Shown: positions 24,557 through 34,048, counted from the stretch's first letter. The stretch is DNA of 64,000 bases from Bacteroidales bacterium (GCA_017519865.1 JAFWRQ010000014.1:124001-188000), one strand, 5' to 3'. Numbers and translations are program-made. Notes: generated by a model not told the origin, from the letters alone.

Positions 24557-27500
24557 TCACCTTTCAATGGTGGGGAATATGGTCAGGCGGAGAGTCGTGC
24601 TCCCGTAAGGTACAAGGTCGATGTACTGTACCTGGCCTTCGGTTTCGACCTTCTCCGGAAGTGCGGGGGTATACCTGTCTTCCTGCAATGTCCAGCCCTT
24701 GACGCTGACGACGGGGACACGGATCTTCATCGGGACCTTGTCCGGATCGAAGGGGAATCCTTGGGCGCCGGTGGTTTCTGCTTTGAGGCCGTCCAGGCGG
24801 TTGCGGACCAAAGCGTAGTTCCAGGGTCCTGCGGGAGTCATACTCCAACTTTTGAAATCTGGATTGGCCGACACCTTGCCGGCGAGGTTGGAGTAGATCT
24901 GGGAATCTTCCTCGACCTTTGCGGGGACGGCATAAGTGTAGACGATAGGACCGCGCTGAATCGAGGAGCCTGCGACGGGATTGTCTACGACCTCGATCTC
25001 CATAGGGAGGCTGACGGTGAAGCTGTCACCGCTGCGCCATTCCTTGCTGACAGTCTTGAATCCGGCCTTTTCGGCCTTGCACCATTCCGGTATCCTGTAT
25101 GTGAAATCCATATTGTACGCCTTGGAGGAGGGCTTTCCATTCTCGAAGAAACTGAACTCGAAGCGGACTTGCTCCTCGAAAGGATAAGAGGTTTTTTCCT
25201 CGATGCGGACAGTGACTCCGCCGCCGAGGTCGTACTCTACTGACGAAGGACCGTACAGAGCTGCCACCGGATTTCCTTTCTTGTCGCGCAGCCACATGCG
25301 GGCTACGTAGTTCGGCATATAGCGGTGGAGATTGCCTATACAGCACTCCGTCTCGTGGATTGGCCTATAGGCCATCCAGGTCAGGCCGTGCTTGAACCGG
25401 TTGTGATTGGAGTTGCCTGTTGCGATGACCTGATTGGGGCAGGAGAAATACTGCATCGACTTGAAATCCTTGGTGATGGAACCAAGGCCACCGTTGAAGA
25501 TGCCCTTTTCGATGCGGTCGGCCCAGCGGCCGTCGCCGGTAGTCATCAGATAATACCCCATTGTCCAGGTATAGTCGGACACGTCGCAGGTCTCGTGGCT
25601 GGCGAGCGGATCGTTGCCTGCCAGGGACTCGGATGAGGAGTTGATACCGTCGATGAGCATATTGGGACCCTCCATCTTTGCTTCCGCCTTAAGGGCGGCG
25701 TCCAGGTAGCGCTGTTCGCCTGTGTAGGCATAGAGCAGGAGAGGTATCTTCAGAAGTTCGTTCATCGTGACACCATGCATCGTGAACACCGTCTCGTCGA
25801 GAGCCGTGGTCTGGGTCATATCGGATGCCCCTTCTTCCCAGGCGCGCACCGCGTGGTCGAGGAGGTCGCGGTTGCCGGTGATGGAGTATGTCCAGAGCAT
25901 TCCTTCGACGTTTACGACAAAACGGTTCATTGCCAGTTCGTCGACAGTATAGGACAAGTAGTTCTTCTCGAGTGCCTCTGGGATGCGCGGATCACCTGTG
26001 GCCTCATAGTAAGCCTTGACTGCACGGAAGAAGACCGCCCAAGGCCAGGCCATCGAGCCGGTCTCGGGGCCCAGGCGTCCTTCCGGACGGTCGGCAGCGG
26101 CTATGCGCTGCTGGCGGGCACGGCGCTCCTGCTGCTCCGCAGCGCGCTGCTGCGCCCGCGGATCGGCCGAAACCTGGGCATTGAAGTCCTCTGCCTGGCG
26201 CTGGGGCCTTTGGCCTTCAACTCCCTGTGGAGGCCTCTGGCCCTGTCCGGCGGGAGTCGCATTCTGCCCTCCCTGGCCTCCGCGTCCGCGGCCACCCTGT
26301 TGTGCCGGCTCGGGCGGAGTGCCCTTCTGTGCCGGGAGAGGATGTGCAAGGACATAATCGATGTTTTGCTGCCAGATGTCGAGGAACTTTTTGTCGTCAA
26401 GCAAGAATCCGAGACGCGTAAGCCCGTCGAGATAATATGCGGTCTGTTCGAAGCGCCACCAGTCGGCACCCCTGGACTCGGAATCCCTTTCCAGCGTTCC
26501 CGCCCACAAAACGGAATTGTAAGGATACGCCATCGCCTCCGGATGGCCGGTGAGGCCGTCGCGCTGGCGCTCGAGTATCTCTTTGAGCCAGCCTTGGGGC
26601 TGGATCTTGTCTATCAGGCCTTCGGAGAATGCGGCATATGGTGCCGCCGGGATGCCGGAGCCTGAGGTTACCGTCATTTCGGGCGTGAAAAGATCGAAGA
26701 CATAGGTCCCGCGTGCAGGGACGTGCAGCTTGCCCACCATACTGTGGATCTCGCCGGTAATCACGTCCTTGCCTGCCGTGAAGTCACCGATGACGTCGCT
26801 ATAGCGTGACAGGTCGATGTCGACGTCACGGTCAGAGCCTCCGAGCACCACAAGGACTGTCTCGTCGTCTTTGATACGTGCATAGACATAGCAGTCGCCG
26901 TGCTCGCGCAGAGGTGCGTACTGGATGAGTTTGCCGCCGGCGATGGCCTTTGACCCCTTTCTCCATTGGAGGATCCTGTGCATATAGTCCCAGGCCTCGT
27001 TCTCCTCGGCGGTTCGGCCCTCGCGCGTGAAGACGCTGCGGGTGTCGCCGGGGAATCCGCCGGGCATATCGATGCGGATGGCGCCGTCTCCCTGCTGCTT
27101 CGTGGCTTTGAACAGAAGTTCGGTACCATAATACACCTGCGGAATGCCACGTGTAGTCAACAGGAAAGCTATGCCCTGCTTGTATCGGTTCAGACCCACG
27201 TCTTCCTTGCGAGAGAAGCGTCCGAGGTCGTGGTTGTCGAGGAACACGAGAATGTTGTCCGTATCGGCATAGAGGACATCGTTCGCCATCGACACGTAGA
27301 TGTTGAAGAGTCCTGTGGCTGCACCGTCGGCGGAATTGTTGGGCTGTGCGAATGCATCCGGAGCGAGGAACGCCAGGTTGAAGTCCATCACGGTCTTCAA
27401 GTAGGAGTTGTATGCGGGGTTGAGCGGGGAATCGTGCTGCCACCAGGCCGGGAATCCGCTTCCAAGGGGATACCAGGTTTCTCCGGTAATATTGAAATCA

Positions 27501-28546
27501 GGATATTCCTCCAGAGTTTCCTTGCACCAGCGGGCGCCGAAAATGGGATCCATATACGGATGCGTATCCTGCCTGACGCCGTCGATACGGGCGTATTCGA
27601 TCCACCAGATACAGTTCTGGATCAGATAGTCGGCGACGAGCGGATTGCGCTGGTTAAGGTCGGGCATTCCGCTGTTGAACCAGCCGTCGGTGAAAAGCTT
27701 GCGCTCGGACGGAGCCGCGTGTGGATCTACTGCAGTCCACTTGTTGTGGCTGGTCCCCACGAAGGTGTTGTTGAAATTGAGCCAGTCATCGGTGGGAAGG
27801 TCGCTCATCCACCAATGACCGCTGCCGCAGTGGTTGAAGATCATATCCATAACCACTTTCATCCCACGTGCATGGGTCTTGTCGACGAAGTCGATGTACT
27901 CCTCCATCGTTCCGAAACGGGGATCGATGTCGTAATAGTCGGTGATTGCGTAGCCGTGATAGGTGTTGGCTCCGTTTTTCTGTACCGGGTTGAGCCAGAT
28001 AGTGGTCATCCCAAGGTCCTGGATATAGTCCAGATGATCCAGGACGCCCTTGATGTCACCACCGTGGCGGCCTCCGTCGCGGGAACGGTCGGCCCTGGCA
28101 CCCTCGAGGGTGTTGTTGTCGGGGTTGCCGTCAGCGAAACGGTCGGGCGTGATCAGGTACAAAACGTCCTGGGGTCCGAATCCGAGCGCACCAGGCTTGC
28201 GGTTGCGTTCGCGGAGTTCGAAGGGCTGGACGGTTTTGCCGCCGGCCCCCGAGAATGTAATGTCCATCGTGCCCGGTCTGGCCTTGTCGGAGATGTCGAA
28301 ATAGAGGAAGAGATAGTTGGGATTGGAGGTTTTGACCACATCCTTGAGCGTAACCCCCCTGTAGTTGACGCTGACCTCGTTGGCGGAAATGCCGGGTCCG
28401 TGGACCATCACCTGCAGTGTGGTGTTCTTCATTCCCGTCCACCAGAAAGGCGGATCCATCTGCTGGATCTCCGCGGCAAGGACGCCGAAGCTTTGGGCCC
28501 AGAAGAGCCCAAAGCAACAGGCGACAGTCAATATGATCTTTTTCAT
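24557..28546 (-). CDS. GH13 amylase fused to DUF1680/GH127-like glycosidase
   Basis: 1,329 residues. The signal peptide ends near VLAA. Residues about 28-125 form a cyclomaltodextrinase-N-like domain (MDPPFWWTGMKNTTLQVMVHGPGIS). About 130-620 is a GH13 barrel with DMIFNHCG, nucleophile GVRQDTH, acid Glu ITGETWY and FLDNHDLG, all catalytic residues present. From about residue 650 a second enzyme begins (LIDKIQPQGWLKEILERQRDGL) and continues as a DUF1680 (beta-L-arabinofuranosidase-like) alpha/alpha toroid; the key Cys pair is at about 1068-1069 in HETECCIGNLHRYMP. An 80-residue Gln/Arg/Gly/Pro-rich insert lies at about 739-822. One continuous frame, start 28546 (MKKIILT). This domain pairing is unusual. 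Confidence 0.88.
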   Translation of the reverse strand: MKKIILTVACCFGLFWAQSFGVLAAEIQQMDPPFWWTGMKNTTLQVMVHGPGISANEVSVNYRGVTLKDVVKTSNPNYLFLYFDISDKARPGTMDITFSGAGGKTVQPFELRERNRKPGALGFGPQDVLYLITPDRFADGNPDNNTLEGARADRSRDGGRHGGDIKGVLDHLDYIQDLGMTTIWLNPVQKNGANTYHGYAITDYYDIDPRFGTMEEYIDFVDKTHARGMKVVMDMIFNHCGSGHWWMSDLPTDDWLNFNNTFVGTSHNKWTAVDPHAAPSERKLFTDGWFNSGMPDLNQRNPLVADYLIQNCIWWIEYARIDGVRQDTHPYMDPIFGARWCKETLEEYPDFNITGETWYPLGSGFPAWWQHDSPLNPAYNSYLKTVMDFNLAFLAPDAFAQPNNSADGAATGLFNIYVSMANDVLYADTDNILVFLDNHDLGRFSRKEDVGLNRYKQGIAFLLTTRGIPQVYYGTELLFKATKQQGDGAIRIDMPGGFPGDTRSVFTREGRTAEENEAWDYMHRILQWRKGSKAIAGGKLIQYAPLREHGDCYVYARIKDDETVLVVLGGSDRDVDIDLSRYSDVIGDFTAGKDVITGEIHSMVGKLHVPARGTYVFDLFTPEMTVTSGSGIPAAPYAAFSEGLIDKIQPQGWLKEILERQRDGLTGHPEAMAYPYNSVLWAGTLERDSESRGADWWRFEQTAYYLDGLTRLGFLLDDKKFLDIWQQNIDYVLAHPLPAQKGTPPEPAQQGGRGRGGQGGQNATPAGQGQRPPQGVEGQRPQRQAEDFNAQVSADPRAQQRAAEQQERRARQQRIAAADRPEGRLGPETGSMAWPWAVFFRAVKAYYEATGDPRIPEALEKNYLSYTVDELAMNRFVVNVEGMLWTYSITGNRDLLDHAVRAWEEGASDMTQTTALDETVFTMHGVTMNELLKIPLLLYAYTGEQRYLDAALKAEAKMEGPNMLIDGINSSSESLAGNDPLASHETCDVSDYTWTMGYYLMTTGDGRWADRIEKGIFNGGLGSITKDFKSMQYFSCPNQVIATGNSNHNRFKHGLTWMAYRPIHETECCIGNLHRYMPNYVARMWLRDKKGNPVAALYGPSSVEYDLGGGVTVRIEEKTSYPFEEQVRFEFSFFENGKPSSKAYNMDFTYRIPEWCKAEKAGFKTVSKEWRSGDSFTVSLPMEIEVVDNPVAGSSIQRGPIVYTYAVPAKVEEDSQIYSNLAGKVSANPDFKSWSMTPAGPWNYALVRNRLDGLKAETTGAQGFPFDPDKVPMKIRVPVVSVKGWTLQEDRYTPALPEKVETEGQVQYIDLVPYGSTTLRLTIFPTIER

Positions 28547-28560
28547 AGTATCTGTGATTA

Positions 28561-30582
28561 TCATTTGCTAAGGTCGAGCACGTATACTCCACGTGCTGGC
28601 ATTACTACGGGCGAAGTGACATCCACCACCTCTCCGGTGACCGCGTCCTTGCCTCTGGTGTAGTCCTTTATGACTTCGGAGAAACGCGACATATCCACGA
28701 TGCGGACGCTGTCCGAGCCGTTCAGCATTACCAGAACGGTGTTTTTCCCGTCCGTGCGGGCATATACGTAGCACTTGGTTTGATTGTCAGGCGTGTAGTG
28801 TATGAGTTTTCCCTCGGTCACCGGTTTGGAGTTACGGCGCCAGTTCAGGAGCTTGCTGGCGAAATCCCAGCACTCGTTCTGAAAATCGTTCCTGCCCTCT
28901 TTCGTGAAGCAATCTGCAGGATCCTCTTTCCAACCGCCCGGGAAGTCGGCGCGTCCGCCGCTGCGACCGGACATCGCAATTTCGGTACCGTAATAGATCT
29001 GCGGGATGCCACGTGTCGTCAGGAGAAATGCAAGGCCTTGTTTAAGTTTCCAGGCGGGATCGTCCGGATTCATGAATCGGTCGATGTCGTGGTTGTCCAG
29101 GAAGGTCAGAACGTGGTTCGGATCGGGGAAAAGGAAGTCCTGGGTGATGACCTCGTACATCTTGAAAAGGCCAGCCTCTGAACCTTCACTGGTATTGCTC
29201 TCCTTCATTATCTCACGCTGAGTAGTGAAGGTGAAGTCAAAGTCCATTACAGTCTTGAGGTGGGGGTCGTTGGCATTGACGGCAGATCCGCGTTGCCACC
29301 ATCCGGCGGCGGAGTTGCGTGGATACCAGCCTTCACCCACGATATTGAAGTCGGGATATTCCGCTTCGATCTCATCGCACCAGCGGACCATGAAGTCATA
29401 GTCGGCATAGGGGTAGGTGTCCATTCGGATACCGTCCACGCGGGCGTACTCGATCCACCAGATACTGTTCTGTATCAAGTATGTAGCCAGATGGCGGTTG
29501 CGCTGGTTGAGGTCGGGCATTCCGCCGGAGAACCAACCCTCGATCAGGATGTCCTTCTCGCTCTGGGGAGCGTGAGGGTCCATCAGAGTCCACTTGTAAT
29601 GGGTGGTAGTGACCAGTCCGCCGGGTTGGCGGACAGCCGAACGCAACAGGGCGTCCCTGGTCTCCTGGGGCAGTGCATTGAACTCATCGATGGTGGCGGG
29701 GAGTTGCACCTGCTGGCCGCGGCGCTGGCCGCCGCCCTGCTGGCCGCCGCCCTGCGGGCCCTGCGTCTGGCCCTGCTGGGCAGCACGCTGCCCTATGCTT
29801 CGGGCGTAGTCGTTCTGGTTGAACCAGTCATCGTCGGGAATATCCTCGATCCACCAGTGGCTGCTGCCTGAATGGTTGAAGATCATATCCATAACGACCT
29901 TGATGTCCTTCGCGTGCGCTGCGTCAATCATTTCGCAGTATTCTTCGTTCGAACCGAGCCTCGGGTCGATGAGGTAGAAGTCGGAAATGGCGTATCCGTG
30001 AGAAGCATTGCTCCTGTTGTACTGAACGGGATTGAGCCAGACGGCCGTCACGCCAAGTGCGTCGATGTAGTCGAGATGGTCCTTGATACCCTGAAGGTCT
30101 CCGCCATGATGCCCTCCGCCGTTCTGGCGGTTTACCGGGAAGTTCTCCCACTCGTCATTTGCGGGATTACCGTTGGAGAATCGGTCGGGCATAATGAGGT
30201 AGAGAACATCCTTGGAGGTGAAGCCCAGGGCGCCTTTCTTGGTGTTGCGTGGACGCAGTACGAAGTCTTTTACGGTAGTCTTCCGGCCCTCCTTGAACTG
30301 GAAGGTCATGGTGCCCGGACGCGCAGACGCCGAGATGTCCAGATATACGAACAGGTAGTTGGGGTTCTTGACCTTTGCGACCTCCTTGACTGATACTCCG
30401 GGATAGTCCTTGAGTGAGAACTCGCTCGCGGCAATGTCCTTGCCATAGAACATAACCTGAAGTTCGTGGTTCTTCATTCCGGCATACCAGAAGGGGGGAT
30501 CCATCCTCTGGATATCGGCCGCAAAGGAGGCTGTCCCGAGTGCAGCAAAGGCCAGGGCTGTCAGTAAATATTTGATTTTCAT
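28561..30582 (-). CDS. GH13 neopullulanase/SusA-like enzyme
   Basis: 673 residues; signal peptide 1-21 (ending SFAA), no lipobox, so periplasmic. N-terminal cyclomaltodextrinase-like domain (MDPPFWYAGMKNHELQVMFYG), then GH13: region I DMIFNHSG, nucleophile GIRMDTYPY, acid Glu NIVGEGWYP, FLDNHDID. It resembles the first half of the fused neighbour, suggesting duplication. In domain B about 65 extra residues, including QQGQTQGPQGGGQQGGGQRR (about 262-297), replace a short turn before HYKWTLMDPHAP. Its stop lies 14 bp before the fused gene's start. It probably cuts alpha-1,4 (and alpha-1,6) glucans to maltose or panose. Confidence 0.92.
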   Translation of the reverse strand: MKIKYLLTALAFAALGTASFAADIQRMDPPFWYAGMKNHELQVMFYGKDIAASEFSLKDYPGVSVKEVAKVKNPNYLFVYLDISASARPGTMTFQFKEGRKTTVKDFVLRPRNTKKGALGFTSKDVLYLIMPDRFSNGNPANDEWENFPVNRQNGGGHHGGDLQGIKDHLDYIDALGVTAVWLNPVQYNRSNASHGYAISDFYLIDPRLGSNEEYCEMIDAAHAKDIKVVMDMIFNHSGSSHWWIEDIPDDDWFNQNDYARSIGQRAAQQGQTQGPQGGGQQGGGQRRGQQVQLPATIDEFNALPQETRDALLRSAVRQPGGLVTTTHYKWTLMDPHAPQSEKDILIEGWFSGGMPDLNQRNRHLATYLIQNSIWWIEYARVDGIRMDTYPYADYDFMVRWCDEIEAEYPDFNIVGEGWYPRNSAAGWWQRGSAVNANDPHLKTVMDFDFTFTTQREIMKESNTSEGSEAGLFKMYEVITQDFLFPDPNHVLTFLDNHDIDRFMNPDDPAWKLKQGLAFLLTTRGIPQIYYGTEIAMSGRSGGRADFPGGWKEDPADCFTKEGRNDFQNECWDFASKLLNWRRNSKPVTEGKLIHYTPDNQTKCYVYARTDGKNTVLVMLNGSDSVRIVDMSRFSEVIKDYTRGKDAVTGEVVDVTSPVVMPARGVYVLDLSK

Positions 30583-30587
30583 TACTT

Positions 30588-32006
30588 TTATTTTACGATT
30601 ACATACTCGAAGGGACGGAGGAGCTCAGTCTCGCCAAAGGTCATGTTCCCGCCAGAGAGAAGGTCGGATACCTTGCGGCCCTGCCATCCTGCAGGGACCG
30701 GGGCGTTGACCTGGGTGTCCCTGAGGTTGACCATCACCAGCAGGGTCTCGCTCTCCTCGACGCGTTCGAAAATGAGCACGTCGTTATGAGGGTATGGTAC
30801 GAGGGAACCACGCCTGAGTGCGGGATGGGCTTTATAGAGGGCGATTAGGTCCTTGTAAGCCTGGACCATGCCGGGATTGGCGTCCCAATCCATTTCAGCG
30901 TAGTTGAAGAAGTTGATTTTGCCCGGATAGCCAATCTCCTGGCAGCTATAGACGAGGATGCCGCCGTGAATGAACGCAGTCGCCACGAAAGCGGCGATGG
31001 AACCGTCGTTGCCGAAGAACTCACGCACTGGAGACATCTTGACGTGTTCGTCGTGGTTAGTCGTGAAGCGGAGCTTGACCTTGCCTGCGGGCAGGCCTGC
31101 ATACTCGCTGGAGTCGGCTGCAAAGAGGCTGCTGACGGGCACCGTCCTGTTGACGGTGCGCGTGCGCACCTGGGGTTGCTGCTGCCCCTGCTGGCGATTG
31201 CCCTGGCGCTGGCCCTGTGCCCTCTGGGCCTGTGGTGCCGGTTGCTGGACGGTGACGGTCTCGCCGTTGAATACCCGGCGCAGTGCGGAAAGCCATCCCC
31301 AGGCATAGTTCAAGTCGAAGCCGGCCTCGAAATGGTCCTTACGCTGACCTTCGGCGAGCATAAGGAGAGGATGTCCCGTGGCGCGCAGCTGAGCGACACA
31401 GTCCTTCCAGAATTCGAATGGAACGTAGTCGGCAGCATCGCAGCGGAAGCCATCGACACCGACCTCTTCCACCCAGAACTTCATTGCGTCGATCATTGCC
31501 TGACACATTTCGGGATTGTCGAAGTTGAGATCGGCGACGTCGTTCCAACCGGTTCCCGCAGGATGGATGATCTCCCCATTCTCATCCTGCGTGTACCACT
31601 CAGGATTGTCCTTGATCCACTGGTTGTCCCAGGATGTGTGGTTGGCGACCCAGTCGATGATTACGGCCATACCCCTGGCGTGTGCGTGGGCTACAACCTC
31701 CTTGAAATCATCGAGCGTGCCGAATTCGGGATTGACGGCCTTGTAATCCTTAACGCAGTATGGGCTCTTGACGGCTTTTTCAATGCCTATTTCGCAAATG
31801 GGCATGAACCATACGACGTTGGTTCCCAGCTCGCTGATCGCATCGATGCGGGCGTTCACCGCCTTGAAGGAATTCTCAGGAGCGAAGTTACGTGGATTGA
31901 TCTGGTACATCACAACGTCTTCCGGAGCGGGGATGGTGACAGATGATATCTTGGCCGTGCAGGCTGAAGCCAGTACGGCGAGAAGGAGAATCAGACTTTT
32001 TTTCAT
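30588..32006 (-). CDS. GH13 alpha-amylase-like surface lipoprotein
   Basis: 472 residues with lipobox (VLASAC, Cys 16). The compact GH13 has region I IIDWVANHTSWDN, nucleophile Asp in DGFRCDAADYVP, acid Glu in LLMLAEGQ, and TTNHDEH. There is no N-terminal beta-sandwich, so it is a different subfamily from the other three. A Gln/Arg/Pro-rich stretch (QRAQGQRQGNRQQGQQQPQ, about residues 252-287) lies inside the barrel before the Asp of TTNHDE. It is the first enzyme gene after the LytS/LytTR pair, 18 bp downstream of the regulator stop, and precedes the other enzymes by 5 bp. Confidence 0.9.
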   Translation of the reverse strand: MKKSLILLLAVLASACTAKISSVTIPAPEDVVMYQINPRNFAPENSFKAVNARIDAISELGTNVVWFMPICEIGIEKAVKSPYCVKDYKAVNPEFGTLDDFKEVVAHAHARGMAVIIDWVANHTSWDNQWIKDNPEWYTQDENGEIIHPAGTGWNDVADLNFDNPEMCQAMIDAMKFWVEEVGVDGFRCDAADYVPFEFWKDCVAQLRATGHPLLMLAEGQRKDHFEAGFDLNYAWGWLSALRRVFNGETVTVQQPAPQAQRAQGQRQGNRQQGQQQPQVRTRTVNRTVPVSSLFAADSSEYAGLPAGKVKLRFTTNHDEHVKMSPVREFFGNDGSIAAFVATAFIHGGILVYSCQEIGYPGKINFFNYAEMDWDANPGMVQAYKDLIALYKAHPALRRGSLVPYPHNDVLIFERVEESETLLVMVNLRDTQVNAPVPAGWQGRKVSDLLSGGNMTFGETELLRPFEYVIVK

Positions 32007-32024
32007 TTGGTTCGTTGTTTTTTT

Positions 32025-32792
32025 CTATGCAAGCCACGCCATGAAGTCATTTACGCGCGAGCGTGCGACTATCATGTCGGTTTCCGGAGGGGGGTCCATA
32101 AGTATTTTCAAACGTCCTCCGTAGATTCGTTCAATGCCTTTGATGGCAAATGAGGAAATGATGTAGTTGCGCGAAATCCTGAAGAATACCTGCGGGTCCA
32201 GTTCGTCGAGAATAGACTCCATCTGATGGTCGAAGTAATACTTGGTGCCATCGTTTTTCACTATGTACTTGCTCTTGCCCTCTACGTAGAAGTAGGCTAC
32301 ATCAGAGGTCTCTATGGGGATGATCTTCTGTCCCAGTCGGACTATGAACCTACGCCTGTATGTCTTTCGGGTGGAGTCCCTGTCGTGGGCGAATCTCTGC
32401 ATCGTCGACAGGATGGCATTGATGTCGAAACTATCCGAACTTGCCCGGCAGCGGCTCACGGCCCGGAGCAGGGCCTCGTCATCAAATGGCTTGAGGAGAT
32501 AGTCAATGCTGCCCGCCTCGAAAGCCTTGACGGCATACTTGTCGTATGCGGTAGTCATAATGACCTTGGCCGTGATGGTCTCATGCTTGAAGATTTCGAA
32601 GCAGCTGCCATCCTGCAGTTCCACGTCCATGAATATAATGTCCGCGGTATTGCCCGGAGTGCGCAGCCATTCGAGCGTTCCCTTGACAGATTCGATCACG
32701 GCAACGACTTCGATGTCGGTGAAATTCCTGGTCAGTGCCCGTTTCAGGGTCTGCTGGGCAAGTATTTCGTCTTCTACGATAAGCGCTTTCAC
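32025..32792 (-). CDS. LytTR-type response regulator
   Basis: 255 residues. Receiver domain with E7/D8, phospho-acceptor D56 (IIFMDVEL), T in MTTAYD and K in LLKPFD; then a LytTR DNA-binding domain at about 150-250 (RRRFIVRLGQKIIPIETSDVAYFYVEGKSKYI... FFRISRNYIIS). It is the partner of the LytS-type kinase 6 bp upstream. LytTR regulators control several Bacteroidetes loci, but PULs are more often run by hybrid two-component, SARP-like or ECF/anti-sigma systems, so this pair inside an alpha-glucan PUL is notable. Likely target: the promoters in front of susC/susD and the enzyme operon. Confidence 0.93.
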   Translation of the reverse strand: MKALIVEDEILAQQTLKRALTRNFTDIEVVAVIESVKGTLEWLRTPGNTADIIFMDVELQDGSCFEIFKHETITAKVIMTTAYDKYAVKAFEAGSIDYLLKPFDDEALLRAVSRCRASSDSFDINAILSTMQRFAHDRDSTRKTYRRRFIVRLGQKIIPIETSDVAYFYVEGKSKYIVKNDGTKYYFDHQMESILDELDPQVFFRISRNYIISSFAIKGIERIYGGRLKILMDPPPETDMIVARSRVNDFMAWLA

Positions 32793-32798
32793 GGTCTC

Positions 32799-33950
32799 TT
32801 ACAATAAGGGGAGTTTGACGGTATAATCGTTCTCGGTTTCTGCAATAATAATTTCCTTCCCGGCTTCGTCGCGGTATCTCTTGCGAATGTATCGCTGTCC
32901 GTTCCCGGTTGAAGGCTGCGAGGTAATCTTGGGGTTGCGGTTGTTGGTGACGACGACGTAGCCGTCTTCAAGGAAGATACGTATCCTGAGAGGCTGGTCC
33001 TTCGAGATGCTGTTGTGTTTGGTGGCATTCTCGACCAGCAGTTGCAGGGAGCAGGGGATGATGAAATGCGGCGGGCCGTTCCTGTCTATATCTATCTTGG
33101 TTTCAAGCCCTTCGGGGAAGCGTACCTTCATCAGCTCGATGTATTGGCTGACAAACTTCAACTCGTCTTCAAGATATACAAGGCTTTCATCTTCAGTCTC
33201 GATGAGATATCTGTAGATCGAAGACAGTTGATGGATGAACTGCGAGGCCTGTTCATCGTGCCCGGAGACTACGATGCTGTCCAGCGAATTGAGGCTGTTG
33301 AACAGGAAATGCGGTTCTATCTGCTGCTTCAGTTTTTCATAACTGTACTGGGCCTCGTGCTTTTTCTTTTTCTCGGACCTGATGTCCTGCTGGACGGATA
33401 TGGTCTTGGCAGCCATCCAGATGACGGCGGCAAAACTGATAGCATAATCGATAATGATGTTCATCGCGAGGTTCTCTCCGAAGAAGGAATTTGAATTCCG
33501 GAGCATCATTACCAGACGGACTATAAGGACCGTTACGAAAGCGAAAATGAGCCAGGCCGGGCTCTGTGTGTTTGTTTCGTGATAGAAGCGGCTCTTCCGG
33601 ACCAGGAACTCGCATCCGACCTGCACCAATCCAAGGACGCCTGTGACCAGGAAGGTGCTTATCGGTCCTCTGAAGTAGTACTGTATCGGGCTGGAGGGGA
33701 ATATGTTGTGCCTGACGAATAATCCAACAATACTTCCCAGGCGCAGGCCGGCGAAATTGATCAGTATGACGGCTATGATCATGAACGGGATACTCATATG
33801 CCTGCGAAGCGAGAGCATAACGGACATAAGCATTGTAAGAAGGGTCAGGGCCATTTCATCGTGGAACCCGATCCTTCGTGCAGCGAACGAGACCACTGCA
33901 TGCAGGATGCAGAAAATCAAGATAATGTTATGTTCTTTGATCCTGTTCAT
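32799..33950 (-). CDS. LytS-type sensor histidine kinase
   Basis: 383 residues. About six hydrophobic segments fill residues 8-200 and no periplasmic sensor domain is visible, so the signal would be sensed in the membrane. The His_kinase domain follows: KLKQQIEPHFLFNSLNSLDSIV with the phospho-His of EPHFLFN near residue 214, and an HATPase region with the N-box LLVENATKHN. The glycine boxes are poorly conserved (GNGQRYIRKRY). The LytTR regulator gene follows at 6 bp. A TATCTTTA box at 33966-33973 is a likely promoter. Confidence 0.92.
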   Translation of the reverse strand: MNRIKEHNIILIFCILHAVVSFAARRIGFHDEMALTLLTMLMSVMLSLRRHMSIPFMIIAVILINFAGLRLGSIVGLFVRHNIFPSSPIQYYFRGPISTFLVTGVLGLVQVGCEFLVRKSRFYHETNTQSPAWLIFAFVTVLIVRLVMMLRNSNSFFGENLAMNIIIDYAISFAAVIWMAAKTISVQQDIRSEKKKKHEAQYSYEKLKQQIEPHFLFNSLNSLDSIVVSGHDEQASQFIHQLSSIYRYLIETEDESLVYLEDELKFVSQYIELMKVRFPEGLETKIDIDRNGPPHFIIPCSLQLLVENATKHNSISKDQPLRIRIFLEDGYVVVTNNRNPKITSQPSTGNGQRYIRKRYRDEAGKEIIIAETENDYTVKLPLL

Positions 33951-33965
33951 CGGTCATTTTGAACT

Positions 33966-33973
33966 ATAAAGAT
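33966..33973 (-). promoter_or_regulatory. possible -7 box before the LytS gene
   Basis: On the minus strand this reads TATCTTTA (seven of eight matches to TAnnTTTG), about 15 nt before the kinase ATG. Confidence 0.35.
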
Positions 33974-33986
33974 AGTGTTTTTTTAA

Positions 33987-34016
33987 AGGGGGCGCAAATG
34001 GAATCCAGCGCCCCCT
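33987..34016 (-). terminator. hairpin between susD and the LytS gene
   Basis: Perfect 9-bp arms AGGGGGCGC and GCGCCCCCT. In the minus direction it is followed by TTTAAAAAAA, a weak terminator context. It may set susC/D expression apart from the downstream genes. Confidence 0.5.
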
Positions 34017-34048
34017 ACCAACCTAAACCAATCAATTAACCAATATCT

